From assembly GCA_009777175.1 (NCBI GenBank), contig WRMI01000025.1, positions 1 through 39,377 on the forward strand: 39,377 bases of DNA, in the 5' to 3' direction. This DNA comes from Marinilabiliaceae bacterium. Lineage in GTDB: Bacteria; Bacteroidota; Bacteroidia; Bacteroidales; Marinilabiliaceae. The translations under genes and the position numbers were made by a program. The notes under the pieces were generated by a model that was not told the origin of the DNA, ran no database searches, and saw only the letters and a program-made list of their open reading frames with translations. Below, piece by piece: positions 1 to 9,430 of the stretch (position 1 is the stretch's first letter; every line of letters starts with the position of its first letter).

Positions 1-175
1 TCAATAACAATTTCGGTAAACTCAATAACAATTTCGGTAAACTCAATAACAATTTCGGTAAACTCAATAACAATTTCGGTAAACTCAATAACAATTTCGG
101 TAAACTCAATAACAATTTCAATAAATTCAATATTTCGGTAAACTCAATAACAATTTCAATACGTTCAATAACAAA
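1..175. repeat. 21-bp tandem repeat array, degenerating at the right end
   Basis: Five to six near-perfect tandem copies of a 21-base unit (tcaataacaatttcggtaaac) start at base 1. They degrade after about base 106 into partial copies such as ttcaataaattcaat. The array runs off the left edge, so its full length is unknown. The same ttcaat words reappear at 7378-7400 and in several other gaps, so it belongs to the dispersed repeat vocabulary of this genome. No open frame of note crosses it. Confidence 0.9.
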
Positions 176-204
176 CAAATTAGTGGCTACATAAATATAA
201 ACAG

Positions 205-1158
205 ATGAAAAAAATTATTTCGATTAATATTTCAAGTATAGCGTTTTTCATAGATGAGGATGCTTATGAAATTCTGAATCAATATTTTGAGACCTTAAAA
301 GTCCGTTTTGGCACGACTGAAGAAGGTTCAGAAATAATAACCGACATTGAAGCCCGTTTTGCTGAACTTTTTGCCGAGCGGATTAACCCAAAAACAGGTG
401 TTATAACAATTACAATGGTTAATGAATCAATAAAAATAATGGGGCAGCCTGACGATTTTTCTGAAAATGAGAACAGAGAAAAAAAGGGTTTCAACGATTC
501 GTTTTATGCAAAAAATAGAAGTCGGCGCTTGTATCGGGATATTGAAAATCAAAAACTTGGAGGTGTTTGTGCAGGCATTGCGGCATATTTCAACATCGAC
601 CCCGTTGTAGTAAGAATTATTTTTGTTGTCTTGCCTTTTTTGAGTTTCGGAATTATAATTCCTATCTATTTCGCATTGTGGATAGTTGTTTCCCCTGCCG
701 TTACAGCATCTCAAAAAATGGAAATGAAAGGAGAAAATATTACTATTTCTAATATCGAAAAAAAAATCAAAGAAGAGTATGAAGTCGTCAAAAATCAATT
801 CGAAAACTTCAAAAAAAACAATAAAACGTACAAAAAAAGTGAAAATTTCTTTAATAATATGAAAAATAGAGATAAAACGATTTTGATAATTGTTTGCGCT
901 TTTTTTTTGTTGCTGATTTTTGCTAATTTTTCAAGTGGCTGCTCAAAAATTTATTTTAATAACTCATTTTTTCCTGTTAAAATGTTTTTTTCAGGTTTTA
1001 TTACAATATCAGTTATTTTGCTATCTTTAGGGTTAATTTTTCGGTCACATTTTAAAGTGTTTGCTTATATAATATTGATAATGGCAGTTGTTTCAGTTCT
1101 TATAAAATTGCTGATTTGGAGTTTAAGCGCTTTGAATCTCTCTCTTTGGTGGATATAG
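205..1158 (+). CDS. PspC-domain membrane protein (first of two paralogues)
   Basis: A 317-residue membrane protein. Residues 1-90 form a soluble N-terminal domain that is clearly similar to the start of the gene at 1521 (both open MKK-I and contain a TDIE(A/S)R motif near residue 46). A PspC domain follows at about 106-163, with RSRRLYRD, GGVCAGIAAYFNIDP and a hydrophobic segment. Two or three further membrane segments lie at about 223-243, 258-277 and 286-310. PspC domains are known from the phage-shock/envelope-stress response. In Bacteroidota such genes often sit next to a PadR-type regulator, but none is visible here; it could lie left of the window. The family call is firm. The exact role, presumably envelope-stress related, is inference. 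Confidence 0.85.
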   Translation: MKKIISINISSIAFFIDEDAYEILNQYFETLKVRFGTTEEGSEIITDIEARFAELFAERINPKTGVITITMVNESIKIMGQPDDFSENENREKKGFNDSFYAKNRSRRLYRDIENQKLGGVCAGIAAYFNIDPVVVRIIFVVLPFLSFGIIIPIYFALWIVVSPAVTASQKMEMKGENITISNIEKKIKEEYEVVKNQFENFKKNNKTYKKSENFFNNMKNRDKTILIIVCAFFLLLIFANFSSGCSKIYFNNSFFPVKMFFSGFITISVILLSLGLIFRSHFKVFAYIILIMAVVSVLIKLLIWSLSALNLSLWWI

Positions 1159-1340
1159 TTATCAGTTTTCAGTTTTCAGTTATCAGTTATCAGTTATTAG
1201 TTTTCAGTTTTCAGTTTTCAGTTATTAGTTTTTAGTTTTCAGTGAATGAGTAAATGAGTGAAAGAGTGAATGAGTAAATGAGTGAATGAGTGAATGAGTA
1301 AATGAGTGAATGAGTGAATGAGTGAATGAATAAATGGGAG
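1158..1340. repeat. Two adjacent short tandem repeats (7-mer and 8-mer)
   Basis: The gap between the two PspC genes (1159-1520) opens with roughly a dozen copies of a 7-base unit of the form (t/a)tcagtt, up to about 1243. About a dozen copies of an 8-base unit, gagtgaat/gagtaaat, follow to about 1336. The reading frame seen across this stretch on the minus strand is a by-product of the repeat and is not treated as a gene. The rest of the gap (1341-1520) is AT-rich with no recognisable promoter or terminator. Confidence 0.85.
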
Positions 1341-1520
1341 AATCTTGTTAGAGATATAATATTGGTGGAAAAAGAGCAAATGCGAGACTCCTTAGGAGGC
1401 AAATTTTTATAGAAAATCATAAATTATATAAATTTTGGTTTAGTAAAATTAATAATAGACTTTATAAAATAGATTATTCAAAATAAACAAGATAATAATT
1501 CAAATTAAATTTTTTAGTAT

Positions 1521-2912
1521 ATGAAAAAGACCATATTAATAAATCTATCCGGTATGGCGTTTCGAATAGAGGAAGACGCTTACGAACAGTTACGTAATTA
1601 TTTAGAATCTATTGCGTTGCGCCTTGGCGACGAGAGTGGCACATCCGAAACGATTACTGATATCGAATCGCGCATCGCAGAGCTATTATCAGCAGTAGTT
1701 CATTCAACCGATGGCGTTGTAACTTTGTCAGATGTAGAAGAGGTTATAAAAACAGTTGGAAAACCTGCCGACTTTGGTTGGCAATTCGCCGAACAAGAAC
1801 CAAAAAAAATCGATAATTGGAGGTCCCGAAGACTTTATCGAGACCCAAATAACAGAATATTTGGTGGTGTGTGTAGCGGATTAGGTACATATTTTAACAT
1901 TGACCCCGTTATTTTCCGCATCTTTTTTATTCTTGGATTCTTTCTAGGAATCCTATTTATTGCTTATTTATTGCTCTGGATTATAATACCCAAAGCAAAC
2001 ACAATCGAACAACATGCACAAATGAAAGCAGGATATAATAATTTTTCCGACAAAAGGAAAAACACATTCCCTAGTAATGAAAAACGTCAATACGACAACA
2101 AGATTTTGAAATCTTTGAAAACAATAGTTGGTGTTATTATTCTGTTTTTCACTACTATAACACTATTTTCTCTCACTATTGGTTTTTTTGTTTTACATTT
2201 TAGCCTTTTTAACATCAATTCAAATGCTCATAATAAAATATTTTCGTCAGAAGTAGCAACGCTTTTGCTTGATTCTACGTCGGCTCTTTGTGGATTTATA
2301 GGCATTGGAATGATAATTCTTATTCCAATATTTTTGATTTTATATTTGGGCTTATATCTTATTTTTGATTTCAAAAAAGGGGGAAAACTGATAGGAATTT
2401 CAGGATTTATTCTTTGGTTGATAGGAATTTTAATGGTCGTATTTGCTGCTTTCAATACCGCTGCGCAATTTAAAGAACGTGCTACTGTTTCTCAAATAGT
2501 TATTTTACAGCCTTTTGAATGTGATACCCTTTTTATAAAATGGAACTCACCCGAAAAATGTAATAAAACTATTTTCACAATAAATAAACTGCGTTTATCG
2601 GTTAGTGATACAAAAATTGAAAATGAAAATCGAACAATGGTTTATAAAAACAATAAAATTCTAATTGACGGAAAACCAAAGATAGAATATATTTATGGTG
2701 CTGACAAATTTGCAATGACAGTTGTGCGTGAAAGTAATGGTTTTACCATTGAGCAGGCTGAATATTTCGCCTCCAAAATTGAGTATAATTGGAAACAAGA
2801 AAAGAACGAACTTTTTTTAGACAGGCAGTTTACAATTCCTGACGGTAATCCCGTTAGGGGACAACGATTGACCCTAAAAATTGAAATACCCGATGGAAAA
2901 GAGATATGGTAA
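1521..2912 (+). CDS. PspC-domain membrane protein (second paralogue, extended C-terminus)
   Basis: A 463-residue protein with the same architecture as its upstream neighbour: a soluble N-terminal domain (1-90, with TDIESR), a PspC domain at about 101-158 (RSRRLYRD, FGGVCSGLGTYFNID), then more membrane segments near 195-225, 250-285 and 290-315. It ends in an extra ~150-residue soluble domain, probably extracytoplasmic and beta-rich, that the first paralogue lacks. The two genes lie head to tail but are separated by 362 bases of tandem repeats, so they are probably not one simple operon. The tandem arrangement implies duplication and divergence. An envelope-stress role is inferred from PspC only. 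Confidence 0.85.
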   Translation: MKKTILINLSGMAFRIEEDAYEQLRNYLESIALRLGDESGTSETITDIESRIAELLSAVVHSTDGVVTLSDVEEVIKTVGKPADFGWQFAEQEPKKIDNWRSRRLYRDPNNRIFGGVCSGLGTYFNIDPVIFRIFFILGFFLGILFIAYLLLWIIIPKANTIEQHAQMKAGYNNFSDKRKNTFPSNEKRQYDNKILKSLKTIVGVIILFFTTITLFSLTIGFFVLHFSLFNINSNAHNKIFSSEVATLLLDSTSALCGFIGIGMIILIPIFLILYLGLYLIFDFKKGGKLIGISGFILWLIGILMVVFAAFNTAAQFKERATVSQIVILQPFECDTLFIKWNSPEKCNKTIFTINKLRLSVSDTKIENENRTMVYKNNKILIDGKPKIEYIYGADKFAMTVVRESNGFTIEQAEYFASKIEYNWKQEKNELFLDRQFTIPDGNPVRGQRLTLKIEIPDGKEIW

Positions 2913-2915
2913 CTT

Positions 2916-3293
2916 TTATCCACCAACAACTAATTTCATCATTGTAACATATCCATTTTCCTCAATAGAAATCAAGTAAATACCTTTGGAAATATTATCT
3001 ATTTCTATTTTAGAATTTTCGTTGCAGTTATGAAGTTTTATAACTTGCTTTCCAATCATATTATTAAGAATTATTGTCGCATTTTCGATTCCTTTTATTG
3101 AGATATAATCGTTTGCCGGATTTGGATAAACTTCAATATTATTTTTTTGGTTATTTTTAATAGATGACTTAATTACCACTATTTCAAAATCTTTATAAAA
3201 ATCGTCATCTTCTAAACCATCGATAATCTCTTTTTTTGGGTTCATTGTAAAATAACTAACCAAAGAATCTGAGGTCAGGAAATCTGATTCTAT
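2916..3293 (-). pseudogene. C-terminal remnant of a T9SS-sorted secreted protein
   Basis: The frame is open back to a stop at 3294-3296. It encodes an acidic stretch followed by a typical type IX secretion C-terminal domain: EVYPNPANDYISI, then a beta-rich segment, then KGIYLISIEENG and a terminal MMKLVVGG. There is no signal peptide, and the only candidate starts are a TTG at 3263 or an internal ATG at 3245. T9SS domains normally end large secreted proteins that carry an N-terminal signal peptide, so this is most likely the 3' end of a gene whose body was lost. It lies directly downstream of the HXXEE gene on the same strand. Confidence 0.7.
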
Positions 3294-3299
3294 TTATTT

Positions 3300-3833
3300 C
3301 TAACAACTGTCATATTTCTGTCTTTTGACAAACTTTTCTGCCAATTTGTGAGCAAAAACTAAATTCACTCCAACTAATACAATTCCTGTTATTGTCCACA
3401 CAACGATTTCCGAAATTTGGAATAGGTTATGAGCAATTATCTCGTATAATGAGTAAGTGCAATAAATTAATGCAAAAAAAGTTGTGCAAATTGCCGGTAA
3501 GTATCGTTTCAGAACTATCCATTGCGCCAGGTGTGCAAATAAGTGTACAAAAAAACCCATAAACGCAGCAAGCCACAGTAGATAATTGTCGAAAAGAACA
3601 GAGCCTACTGTTATCAAACTCAATAACACAAATTCTTCGGCTACGGCGACTACAAATGCAGAAGTCGATAAATTGTCGAAACTACCTAAAATACGTTTCG
3701 TTATTTTCGGAAATTTTTCCTTCAGATACTCTTTATTTTTGCTAATCCACGATTTGAAGAATATGATTTCCTCAAAGTCGTGTATCATAAACACAATCGG
3801 CAGTAACCAAATTATTATATTGTATTTGTCCAT
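3300..3833 (-). CDS. HXXEE-domain membrane protein
   Basis: A 177-residue protein with about five hydrophobic segments. It carries the motif that names the HXXEE family: HDFEE at residues 18-22 in the first segment. It also has the paired downstream motifs, EEF in the second segment (AVAEEF) and H-x3-H in the third (FVHLFAHL). The conserved His and Glu residues suggest metal binding within the membrane, but the family has no established biochemical function that I know of. The start at 3833 gives a clean N-terminal membrane segment. Its stop is seven bases from the T9SS remnant. The 193-base gap 3834-4026 holds no convincing gene. Confidence 0.8.
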   Translation of the reverse strand: MDKYNIIIWLLPIVFMIHDFEEIIFFKSWISKNKEYLKEKFPKITKRILGSFDNLSTSAFVVAVAEEFVLLSLITVGSVLFDNYLLWLAAFMGFFVHLFAHLAQWIVLKRYLPAICTTFFALIYCTYSLYEIIAHNLFQISEIVVWTITGIVLVGVNLVFAHKLAEKFVKRQKYDSC

Positions 3834-4026
3834 TTTTTATTTTTCTTTAATGTTTCACTTTGTCAATTCCAAAAGTTTTGGAATAGTATTCCAATTTCGA
3901 ATAGTAAAATTCTTGGAAATCTGCGTTTGCATAATTTTTGCCTCAACTGTTCCATTTTGATAATATTATTTCCCCCGACATTTAATTCCTCTTTAATAGT
4001 GCAATATAATATGGTTCATTATCTAT

Positions 4027-4470
4027 TTATAAATCTTTCGTTAAGTAAATCATATCAATAAGTTGTATTTCGCCATCGAACATTGGTTGGTCGTAATTAT
4101 CTGTAAAAAAGTTCTTTACTCGATATGATTTTTCAAATCCGCAACTTTCATAGAACGACAAAATCCACGGAACTTCGCCTGTTCCAACAATCATTGTTTT
4201 GTATTCGTTTTTGTAAAAATCAGATACATAGTTTATCAGTGCTTTGCCGTACCCTTTACCTTGATATTTTTCATAAGTCGCTATATTTTTCAATTCACAG
4301 GTTTCGTTGTCTATTTTCACTACAACGCAAATAGTTTTCAAATCATCGTCAAATAATGCAAATAAATCTCCGCTTGCTAAATATTTGTCAATCATATTTT
4401 CCTGTTCGTCTGCTAATAATAACAGATCAAGGAATTGTTTCTTGTTTTCTATTATTTTTTTTATTTTCAT
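4027..4470 (-). CDS. GNAT-family N-acetyltransferase
   Basis: I choose the ATG at 4470, giving 147 residues. The frame extends a further 26 codons upstream, but that part overlaps the end of the neighbouring gene and lacks family character. The acetyl-CoA-binding motif A of GNAT enzymes is clear: a beta strand ([12 protein letters not shown]) followed by GKGYGKALI, the Q/RxxGxG/A loop. The C-terminal part has the usual FYESCGF segment. The substrate cannot be read from the sequence; small-molecule or protein N-acetylation are both possible. It lies 16 bases downstream of the DUF6544 gene on the same strand, which suggests a two-gene transcript. Confidence 0.85.
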   Translation of the reverse strand: MKIKKIIENKKQFLDLLLLADEQENMIDKYLASGDLFALFDDDLKTICVVVKIDNETCELKNIATYEKYQGKGYGKALINYVSDFYKNEYKTMIVGTGEVPWILSFYESCGFEKSYRVKNFFTDNYDQPMFDGEIQLIDMIYLTKDL

Positions 4471-4486
4471 TGTCAATCGATTTCTC

Positions 4487-5251
4487 TTATTCAGAAACAT
4501 TAAACTCGATTTTGTCAAAAACTCCTTTGAAATATTCAAAGTCTCCATCGGGAAAATGCCACACTACTTTTATTTTTTCAGCGATTTTTATACTTCCTTG
4601 ATTTTTATAACTTTCAACAGAAACTGACCATTTTTCTTTACTGTATCTTTTTTTGCCAACAGAGTAAAATCGTTCATCTGTTTCAAAATGAGTGAAAAAA
4701 CCGTCTGCATCAAAATAGAATATTCCCGAAACTGTAATTCCGTTATCTGTCAGCGTTGCCCTAACTGAATTTTGTGTCAAACTCTCCCACACAACATTAG
4801 AGGACAATATATATCCCGGAATTATTAAAAACTCACAGAATGCTACGAGCATTACACCCTGCGCTATTTCTTTGTTATTGTCAAATATTATTCTGAATAA
4901 ATTAAACAATTTTCCTTTCATTTCACCAAAACCATCTCTGTAAATATCCCGTGCATGAACGGGCATTGACAGAAAATGCATGTATGAAATTCGCGCAATT
5001 GGATTGACCGAATTAAACTGTATGGTTTGAAGTTCGTTCCACTCCTTTTTGGGCGATAACTTGATTTGACTTTCCGACCAATATACATCTGCATTAATGG
5101 GTACAGGAGTATTCATAAAACCACAAACAGACAAATATTTTCGTATCTGTTCGGGTAAATGACTGACCGTTTCTTCGGAAAATATTTTTATTTCAGAAGA
5201 TTTGTTTCTGTCTAACAATTCTTTTCTCTCTTTTTCAAATGTCTTTTTCAT
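4487..5251 (-). CDS. DUF6544-like protein
   Basis: A protein of about 254 residues, starting at the ATG at 5251. A TTG at 5290 would add 13 residues and is less likely. Family-like segments are [14 protein letters not shown] (the P-x2-VRKYL-like N-terminal motif), a middle block with [27 protein letters not shown], and [17 protein letters not shown] followed by [12 protein letters not shown]. These match my recollection of the DUF6544 family, a beta-rich fold of unknown function whose members often carry one or two membrane helices. One hydrophobic segment occurs near residues 128-150 ([17 protein letters not shown]). It is upstream of and probably co-transcribed with the GNAT gene. Function is unknown. 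Confidence 0.65.
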   Translation of the reverse strand: MKKTFEKERKELLDRNKSSEIKIFSEETVSHLPEQIRKYLSVCGFMNTPVPINADVYWSESQIKLSPKKEWNELQTIQFNSVNPIARISYMHFLSMPVHARDIYRDGFGEMKGKLFNLFRIIFDNNKEIAQGVMLVAFCEFLIIPGYILSSNVVWESLTQNSVRATLTDNGITVSGIFYFDADGFFTHFETDERFYSVGKKRYSKEKWSVSVESYKNQGSIKIAEKIKVVWHFPDGDFEYFKGVFDKIEFNVSE

Positions 5252-5479
5252 ATTAACACAACTTGTTAAAATGATAGTGTTACAACACAAATTTTAGAAA
5301 GTTTTTAAATTAAAAGTAGAGTGCAAAGATAAACATTTTTTTATTTATTTTTATCATTAATATGAAAATTTTGTTAAGGAAAATTTTTATTTTGGTTGTT
5401 TTATAGGGGGATTTGTTATGAGTTTTTTTTATTGAATATATTAAATATTGTACTACTTTTTTTTAATAAAAAAAAATAT

Positions 5480-5487
5480 TAATTTTG
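5480..5487 (+). promoter_or_regulatory. Bacteroidota -7 element upstream of the DUF4160-DUF2442 pair
   Basis: TAATTTTG matches the TAnnTTTG element 32 bases upstream of the DUF4160 start codon, followed by the A-rich initially transcribed region common in this phylum. No clean TTTG -33 element is seen at the usual spacing. The gap 5252-5518 is otherwise AT-rich and holds the divergent regulatory region of the DUF6544 gene. Confidence 0.55.
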
Positions 5488-5518
5488 CAAAAATTTTTAA
5501 TAATTTAAAAGTATTGAT

Positions 5519-5787
5519 ATGCCCGCAATTTCTATGTTTTTCGGATTAGTTGTCCATATGTATTTTGCTCCAAAAGAGCACAATCCCCCCCTCACGTTCA
5601 TGTTGAATATCAAGGCGAGGAAGTTATTGTTGATATTACCACCGGAAATGTTATTAAAGGCGGTTTACCTACACGGCAACTACGTTTCATACAAGCATGG
5701 ATTGAAATCAATAGAGACGATTTATTGACAAATTGGAAATTGTGTCAAGATGGCTGTAAACCGTTTAAAATAAAACCATTACAATAG
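5519..5787 (+). pseudogene. DUF4160 protein, frameshifted in a C7 run
   Basis: The start MPAISMFFGLVVHMYF...EHNPP is the canonical N-terminus of DUF4160. After a run of seven C at 5585-5591 the frame is wrong and stops at 5728. The other frame resumes with HVHVEYQGEEV and continues through a complete family C-terminus (GGLPTRQLRFIQAWIEI, LLTNWKLCQDG, KPFKIKPL) to the stop at 5787. Two fewer C, or one more, would restore one protein of about 90 residues. DUF4160 genes are commonly followed by DUF2442 genes, as here, and the pair is often discussed as toxin-antitoxin-like. It may be a sequencing error, phase variation or true decay. Confidence 0.85.
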
Positions 5788-5791
5788 AATT

Positions 5792-6037
5792 ATGTATTTA
5801 GGAATTAAAGAAGTGCTCACGCAAGAAAATTATAATTTGTTGCTTACGTTTGAAAATGACGAAAAACGCATTTTTGATATGAAACCTTATTTGGATGTCG
5901 GACCTGTTTTTAAAGAACTGAAAAATATCGAAATGTTTAAAACCGCGCGAGTTTGTTTTAAAACAATAGCGTGGGCAAACGAAGCAGATATAGACCCTGA
6001 GGTTTTATATCCATTAAGTAGTGCCATCAAAAATTGA
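5792..6037 (+). CDS. DUF2442 protein
   Basis: An 81-residue protein starting at the ATG five bases after the stop of the DUF4160 frame. Features typical of DUF2442 are an N-terminal hydrophobic beta strand with LLLTFENDEKRIFDMKPYL, then a VFKEL helix, and the near-terminal W-x-NEADIDPEVLY motif. DUF2442 proteins are small, similar to the N-terminal domain of NadR/Xre-linked regulators in some genomes, and recurrently paired with DUF4160. The tight spacing supports co-transcription and a shared function, but the activity of either partner is not established from this sequence. Confidence 0.85.
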   Translation: MYLGIKEVLTQENYNLLLTFENDEKRIFDMKPYLDVGPVFKELKNIEMFKTARVCFKTIAWANEADIDPEVLYPLSSAIKN

Positions 6038-6162
6038 AAAATATCGTTTGTTTTTTTGAACTTTTGCAAAAAACTCCTTTGTGATAGGTGATTCGGGATT
6101 GTATTCTATTCTATTCTATTGCCATTGAGTAAATATCAGTTATTTTCTTATTGTTTTTTTTA

Positions 6163-6510
6163 TTATAACCACAATTTTTTACAAACAACAATTCCATAAA
6201 AATATAAAATGTAGAACTCCCAAAGTGTAAACAGAATTTTTGGTATATCTTTTCTGAAAATCAAGTATATTATTATACCAACTAAAATCACAAATAGTGA
6301 AAACAGGTGAGCGTAAAACATTGTCTTATTTCCTTTGTAATGTAAAATTCCTGCAATAGTTGCAATTAGAAATAAAATGTCGGTTATCAGAATTGAAATT
6401 CCTACATACGAGAACCATTTTAAAACCATACCTTCATAAAAAATAGTTGCAACTGTTACCGTTGCCGACAAAAATGTCGTAATGCTCAATATTTTTATTA
6501 AATTTTTCAT
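6163..6510 (-). CDS. Small four-helix membrane protein of unknown function
   Basis: From the ATG at 6510 the product has 115 residues, made almost entirely of four hydrophobic segments at about 5-25, 30-52, 60-82 and 88-110. A longer frame back to 6582 exists, but its N-terminus is polar and unlike a membrane protein start. I do not recognise a family. It lies in the minus-strand group of small accessory genes, 110 bases downstream of a GNAT gene. The 125-base gap to the DUF2442 stop contains only a short tattc repeat near 6100. Confidence 0.6.
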   Translation of the reverse strand: MKNLIKILSITTFLSATVTVATIFYEGMVLKWFSYVGISILITDILFLIATIAGILHYKGNKTMFYAHLFSLFVILVGIIIYLIFRKDIPKILFTLWEFYILYFYGIVVCKKLWL

Positions 6511-6620
6511 TTCAATATTCGCCAATGGTTTTCGTGAAAATATTTTCTTTTGTAACATGCTTGTCGTACAGATAGAACGCAAAATTTATCAGTATCATGA
6601 AAATTTCATCTGTTTTTATT

Positions 6621-7085
6621 TCAAGTTCTCTTTTTTAAAATAATATGTGCGGGATAAAAGTTAAATTTATCATAAAAATTCAATACCTGTTCATTTCCAA
6701 CTGCAACCATAAGTTTTTGTGTTTCAATATTGTTGGAATTGAACCACGAAACAGCATTTTCGATTAGCCGCTTTCCTACTCCCGACTTTCTGTATTTTTC
6801 ACCAATGTATATTGAATCTATTTCGCCTGTTTTTTCTTCATGCTTTTCTATTGTGCTAATACAGTATCCGATAAGATTATTATCGTTGGTATCAACAACA
6901 TATTCAAACAACATGTCATTTGATTTCTCTAAAAGTGTGCGTTTTCGTTTATCCCATGTCATATTTTGATACCTGTCCTTAAAATGAAGAGATAAATTAT
7001 AGTGTATTTGATTCAATTCTTCCCATAAAGGTTTAATCAAGTCAATGTTTTCGATAGTTCCCTGCTTTATTTCTAGTTGGTTCAT
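6621..7085 (-). CDS. GNAT-family N-acetyltransferase
   Basis: Taking the ATG at 7085 gives a 154-residue acetyltransferase. The motif-A region reads EIDSIYIGEKYRKSGVGKRLIENA, with the R-K-S-G-V-G-K acetyl-CoA loop. The C-terminus has the motif-B-like segment EQVLNFYDKFNFYPAHIIL. The frame is open to 7145, but those upstream codons are encoded by a GC-rich dispersed repeat (7096-7138), which argues for the internal start. Substrate is unknown. It is not closely similar to the other GNAT gene at 4027. Confidence 0.85.
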   Translation of the reverse strand: MNQLEIKQGTIENIDLIKPLWEELNQIHYNLSLHFKDRYQNMTWDKRKRTLLEKSNDMLFEYVVDTNDNNLIGYCISTIEKHEEKTGEIDSIYIGEKYRKSGVGKRLIENAVSWFNSNNIETQKLMVAVGNEQVLNFYDKFNFYPAHIILKKRT

Positions 7086-7095
7086 ATTTTCTTTT

Positions 7096-7138
7096 CGGCG
7101 GGCATACACCGCTTGCGCCAAACCGCTTCGTTGTGTGG
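7096..7138. repeat. GC-rich dispersed repeat, copy 1
   Basis: A ~43-base GC-rich patch beginning cggcgggcatacacc, then cgcttgcg and accgctncgtt. It closely matches a second copy at 38071-38113. Both stand out from the AT-rich surroundings and both flank small accessory genes. Nature unknown. Confidence 0.7.
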
Positions 7139-7278
7139 AGTGCATTTATTGCCAATTAATAATTTTATAGTTCTTTACCGACGAAAAATTTTTTATTTTG
7201 TTTCAAATGGTAACGTTTTTTTTGATATTTCCCAATTTCAGCAAACATAAAATAGCCAACTATTATTAGCGTCCCTTG

Positions 7279-7352
7279 CGTTTTCATCTTTGCGACTTTG
7301 CGTTAAAATATTTTAAAACGCAAAGACGCAAAGATTTTTCGCAAAGAACGCA
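7279..7352. repeat. Dispersed ctttgcg repeat forming a large inverted repeat downstream of dnaK
   Basis: Bases 7288-7333 are nearly palindromic: ctttgcg-a-ctttgcgtt on the left and aacgcaaag-a-cgcaaag on the right around an AT core. The words are shared with the repeats at 13231, 20580, 26141, 31199 and 33180. It lies downstream of the dnaK stop and could act as a processing or termination hairpin, but no T-run follows on either strand. The rest of 7146-7418 contains only fragments of other dispersed repeats. Confidence 0.7.
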
Positions 7353-7418
7353 AATAATTCGTGCTATTTCGTGTATTTCAATAAATTCAATAACAAATTA
7401 GTGGCTTAAAAATAGATA

Positions 7419-9386
7419 CTATTTCACTTCTTCAAAGTCCACGTCTGTAACAGCATCATCACCTTTTTCGCTATTTTTAGGTTCATTGTTGCTGTTATTA
7501 GGGGGATTATTTCCGAATGGATTTCCGCCGGGAAAGTTATCGAATGGATTTCCTTGCGGCTGTCCACCACCACCTTGACCTTGATTGGCAGCGTTGTACA
7601 TCTCTTGTGATGCTGCTTGAAATACTGTATTCAGTTCTTGTGTAGCGGCATCGATGGCATCTATATCCTGATTTTTGTGTGCTTCTTTAAGTTTTGCTAA
7701 CGCGGCGTCGATTGGACCTCTTTTGTCAGTAGGGATTTTGTCACCAAAATCTTTTAGTTGTTTTTCTGTTTGGAAAATAAGGCTGTCGGCATGATTAAGT
7801 TTATCAACTCTTTCACGCGCTTTTTTATCGCTTTCGGCATTAGCGGCGGCTTCGTCTTTCATTCTTTTAATTTCTGATTCAGACAAGCCCGATGATGCTT
7901 CGATACGAATGCTTTGTTCTTTTCCGGTTGCTTTATCTTTTGCGGTTACGTGTAAAATACCGTTTGCATCAATATCAAAAGTAACTTCAATTTGAGGAAC
8001 ACCTCTTGGTGCGGGTGGAATTCCGTCAAGGTGGAAACGTCCGATTGTTTTGTTGCCCACAGCCATTGGTCTTTCGCCTTGTAAAACATGAATTTCAACC
8101 GAAGGCTGACTATCAGCAGCGGTGGTAAATGTTTCCGATTTTTTTGTAGGAATAGTAGTATTTGACTCAATAAGTTTGGTCATCACACTTCCCATTGTTT
8201 CAATTCCGAGTGATAGCGGAGTTACATCAAGAAGTAAAACATCTTTAACGTCTCCCGAAAGTACTCCACCTTGAATAGCAGCACCAACGGCAACTACTTC
8301 GTCAGGGTTTACGCCTTTTGATGGTTTTTTATTGAAAAAGTCTTCTACCATTTTTTGTATTGCCGGAATACGTGTTGAACCACCAACTAAAATCACTTCA
8401 TCAATATCTGATGCGGACATATTTGCGTCTTTCAATGCTTGACGACAAGGCTCTAATGCTCTTCTGAAAAGTGTATCAGATAATTGTTCAAAATGAGCAC
8501 GGGTCAATGATTTTACTAAGTGTTTGGGTATTCCATCAACGGGCATAATATAAGGCAAATTAATTTCTGAAACTGTAGTGCTTGAAAGTTCGATTTTAGC
8601 TTTTTCAGCAGCATCTTTCAGTCGTTGAAGTGCCATAGGGTCTCTGCGGAGGTCAATATTTTCTTCGCGCAAAAATTCTTCGGCTAACCAATTGATTATT
8701 ACGTCGTCAAAATCGTCACCACCTAAGTGGGTGTCGCCGTTTGTAGATTTAACTTCAAAAACGCCGTCACCTAACTCAAGGATACTAATATCAAAAGTAC
8801 CTCCTCCTAAGTCAAAAACGGCGATTTTCATGTCTTTGTGCTGTTTATCGAGCCCATAAGCGAGGGCAGCGGCAGTAGGTTCGTTAATAATTCGGCGAAC
8901 TTTAAGTCCTGCAATTTCGCCGGCTTCTTTTGTAGCTTGGCGCTGTGAGTCGTTAAAATAAGCAGGAACTGTAATAACCGCTTCAGTAACTTCTCTACCA
9001 AGATAATCTTCGGCTGTTTTTTTCATTTTTTGAAGTATAACAGCAGAAATTTCCTGTGGTGAATAAAGTCTGTCGGTAATTTTTACGCGTGGCGTATTGT
9101 TGTCACCTTTAACTACCTCGTAGGGGACACGTTTGATTTCGTTAGGTATTTCACCATAAGAAACACCCATAAACCTTTTGATTGAATATATGGTCTTTTT
9201 AGGATTCGTTATTGACTGCCTTTTAGCTGGGTCGCCTACTTTCCTTTCACCATTATCCACAAAAGCAACTATTGAAGGTGTTGTGCGTTTCCCTTCACTG
9301 TTGGGGATTACAACAGCCTCGCTACCTTCCATTACTGAGACGCAAGAATTTGTTGTTCCCAAATCTATTCCAATTATTTTTCCCAT
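7419..9386 (-). CDS. dnaK: Chaperone DnaK (Hsp70)
   Basis: A 655-residue Hsp70, a typical length. The nucleotide-binding domain opens with [11 protein letters not shown] and includes the phosphate-2 and adenosine-loop motifs ([13 protein letters not shown] and [11 protein letters not shown]). A hydrophobic linker ([15 protein letters not shown]) joins the substrate-binding domain. The C-terminus has a G/Q/N-rich tail ending in DVDFEEVK, the EEVK-type end usual for bacterial DnaK. It folds and refolds cytosolic proteins with DnaJ and GrpE. Neither partner gene is adjacent, and no HrcA/CIRCE operator (TTAGCACTC-N9-GAGTGCTAA) is seen upstream. The gene appears monocistronic, with a sigma-54-like element at 9431-9447. 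Confidence 0.98.
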   Translation of the reverse strand: MGKIIGIDLGTTNSCVSVMEGSEAVVIPNSEGKRTTPSIVAFVDNGERKVGDPAKRQSITNPKKTIYSIKRFMGVSYGEIPNEIKRVPYEVVKGDNNTPRVKITDRLYSPQEISAVILQKMKKTAEDYLGREVTEAVITVPAYFNDSQRQATKEAGEIAGLKVRRIINEPTAAALAYGLDKQHKDMKIAVFDLGGGTFDISILELGDGVFEVKSTNGDTHLGGDDFDDVIINWLAEEFLREENIDLRRDPMALQRLKDAAEKAKIELSSTTVSEINLPYIMPVDGIPKHLVKSLTRAHFEQLSDTLFRRALEPCRQALKDANMSASDIDEVILVGGSTRIPAIQKMVEDFFNKKPSKGVNPDEVVAVGAAIQGGVLSGDVKDVLLLDVTPLSLGIETMGSVMTKLIESNTTIPTKKSETFTTAADSQPSVEIHVLQGERPMAVGNKTIGRFHLDGIPPAPRGVPQIEVTFDIDANGILHVTAKDKATGKEQSIRIEASSGLSESEIKRMKDEAAANAESDKKARERVDKLNHADSLIFQTEKQLKDFGDKIPTDKRGPIDAALAKLKEAHKNQDIDAIDAATQELNTVFQAASQEMYNAANQGQGGGGQPQGNPFDNFPGGNPFGNNPPNNSNNEPKNSEKGDDAVTDVDFEEVK

Positions 9387-9430
9387 TGTATTGAAAATTA
9401 TATGTTTTTAAATTAAATTTCTCTTTTTCA

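Noticed and set aside
1232-1420. Minus-strand reading frame with repeated 'SFTHSLIYSF' residues
   Set aside because: It is the translation of the 8-base tandem repeat and has no independent support as a gene.
3834-4026. Short minus-strand peptide with QTQISKNFTIRNW in the gap after the HXXEE gene
   Set aside because: Fewer than 40 codons, no recognisable family or start signal; chance cannot be excluded.
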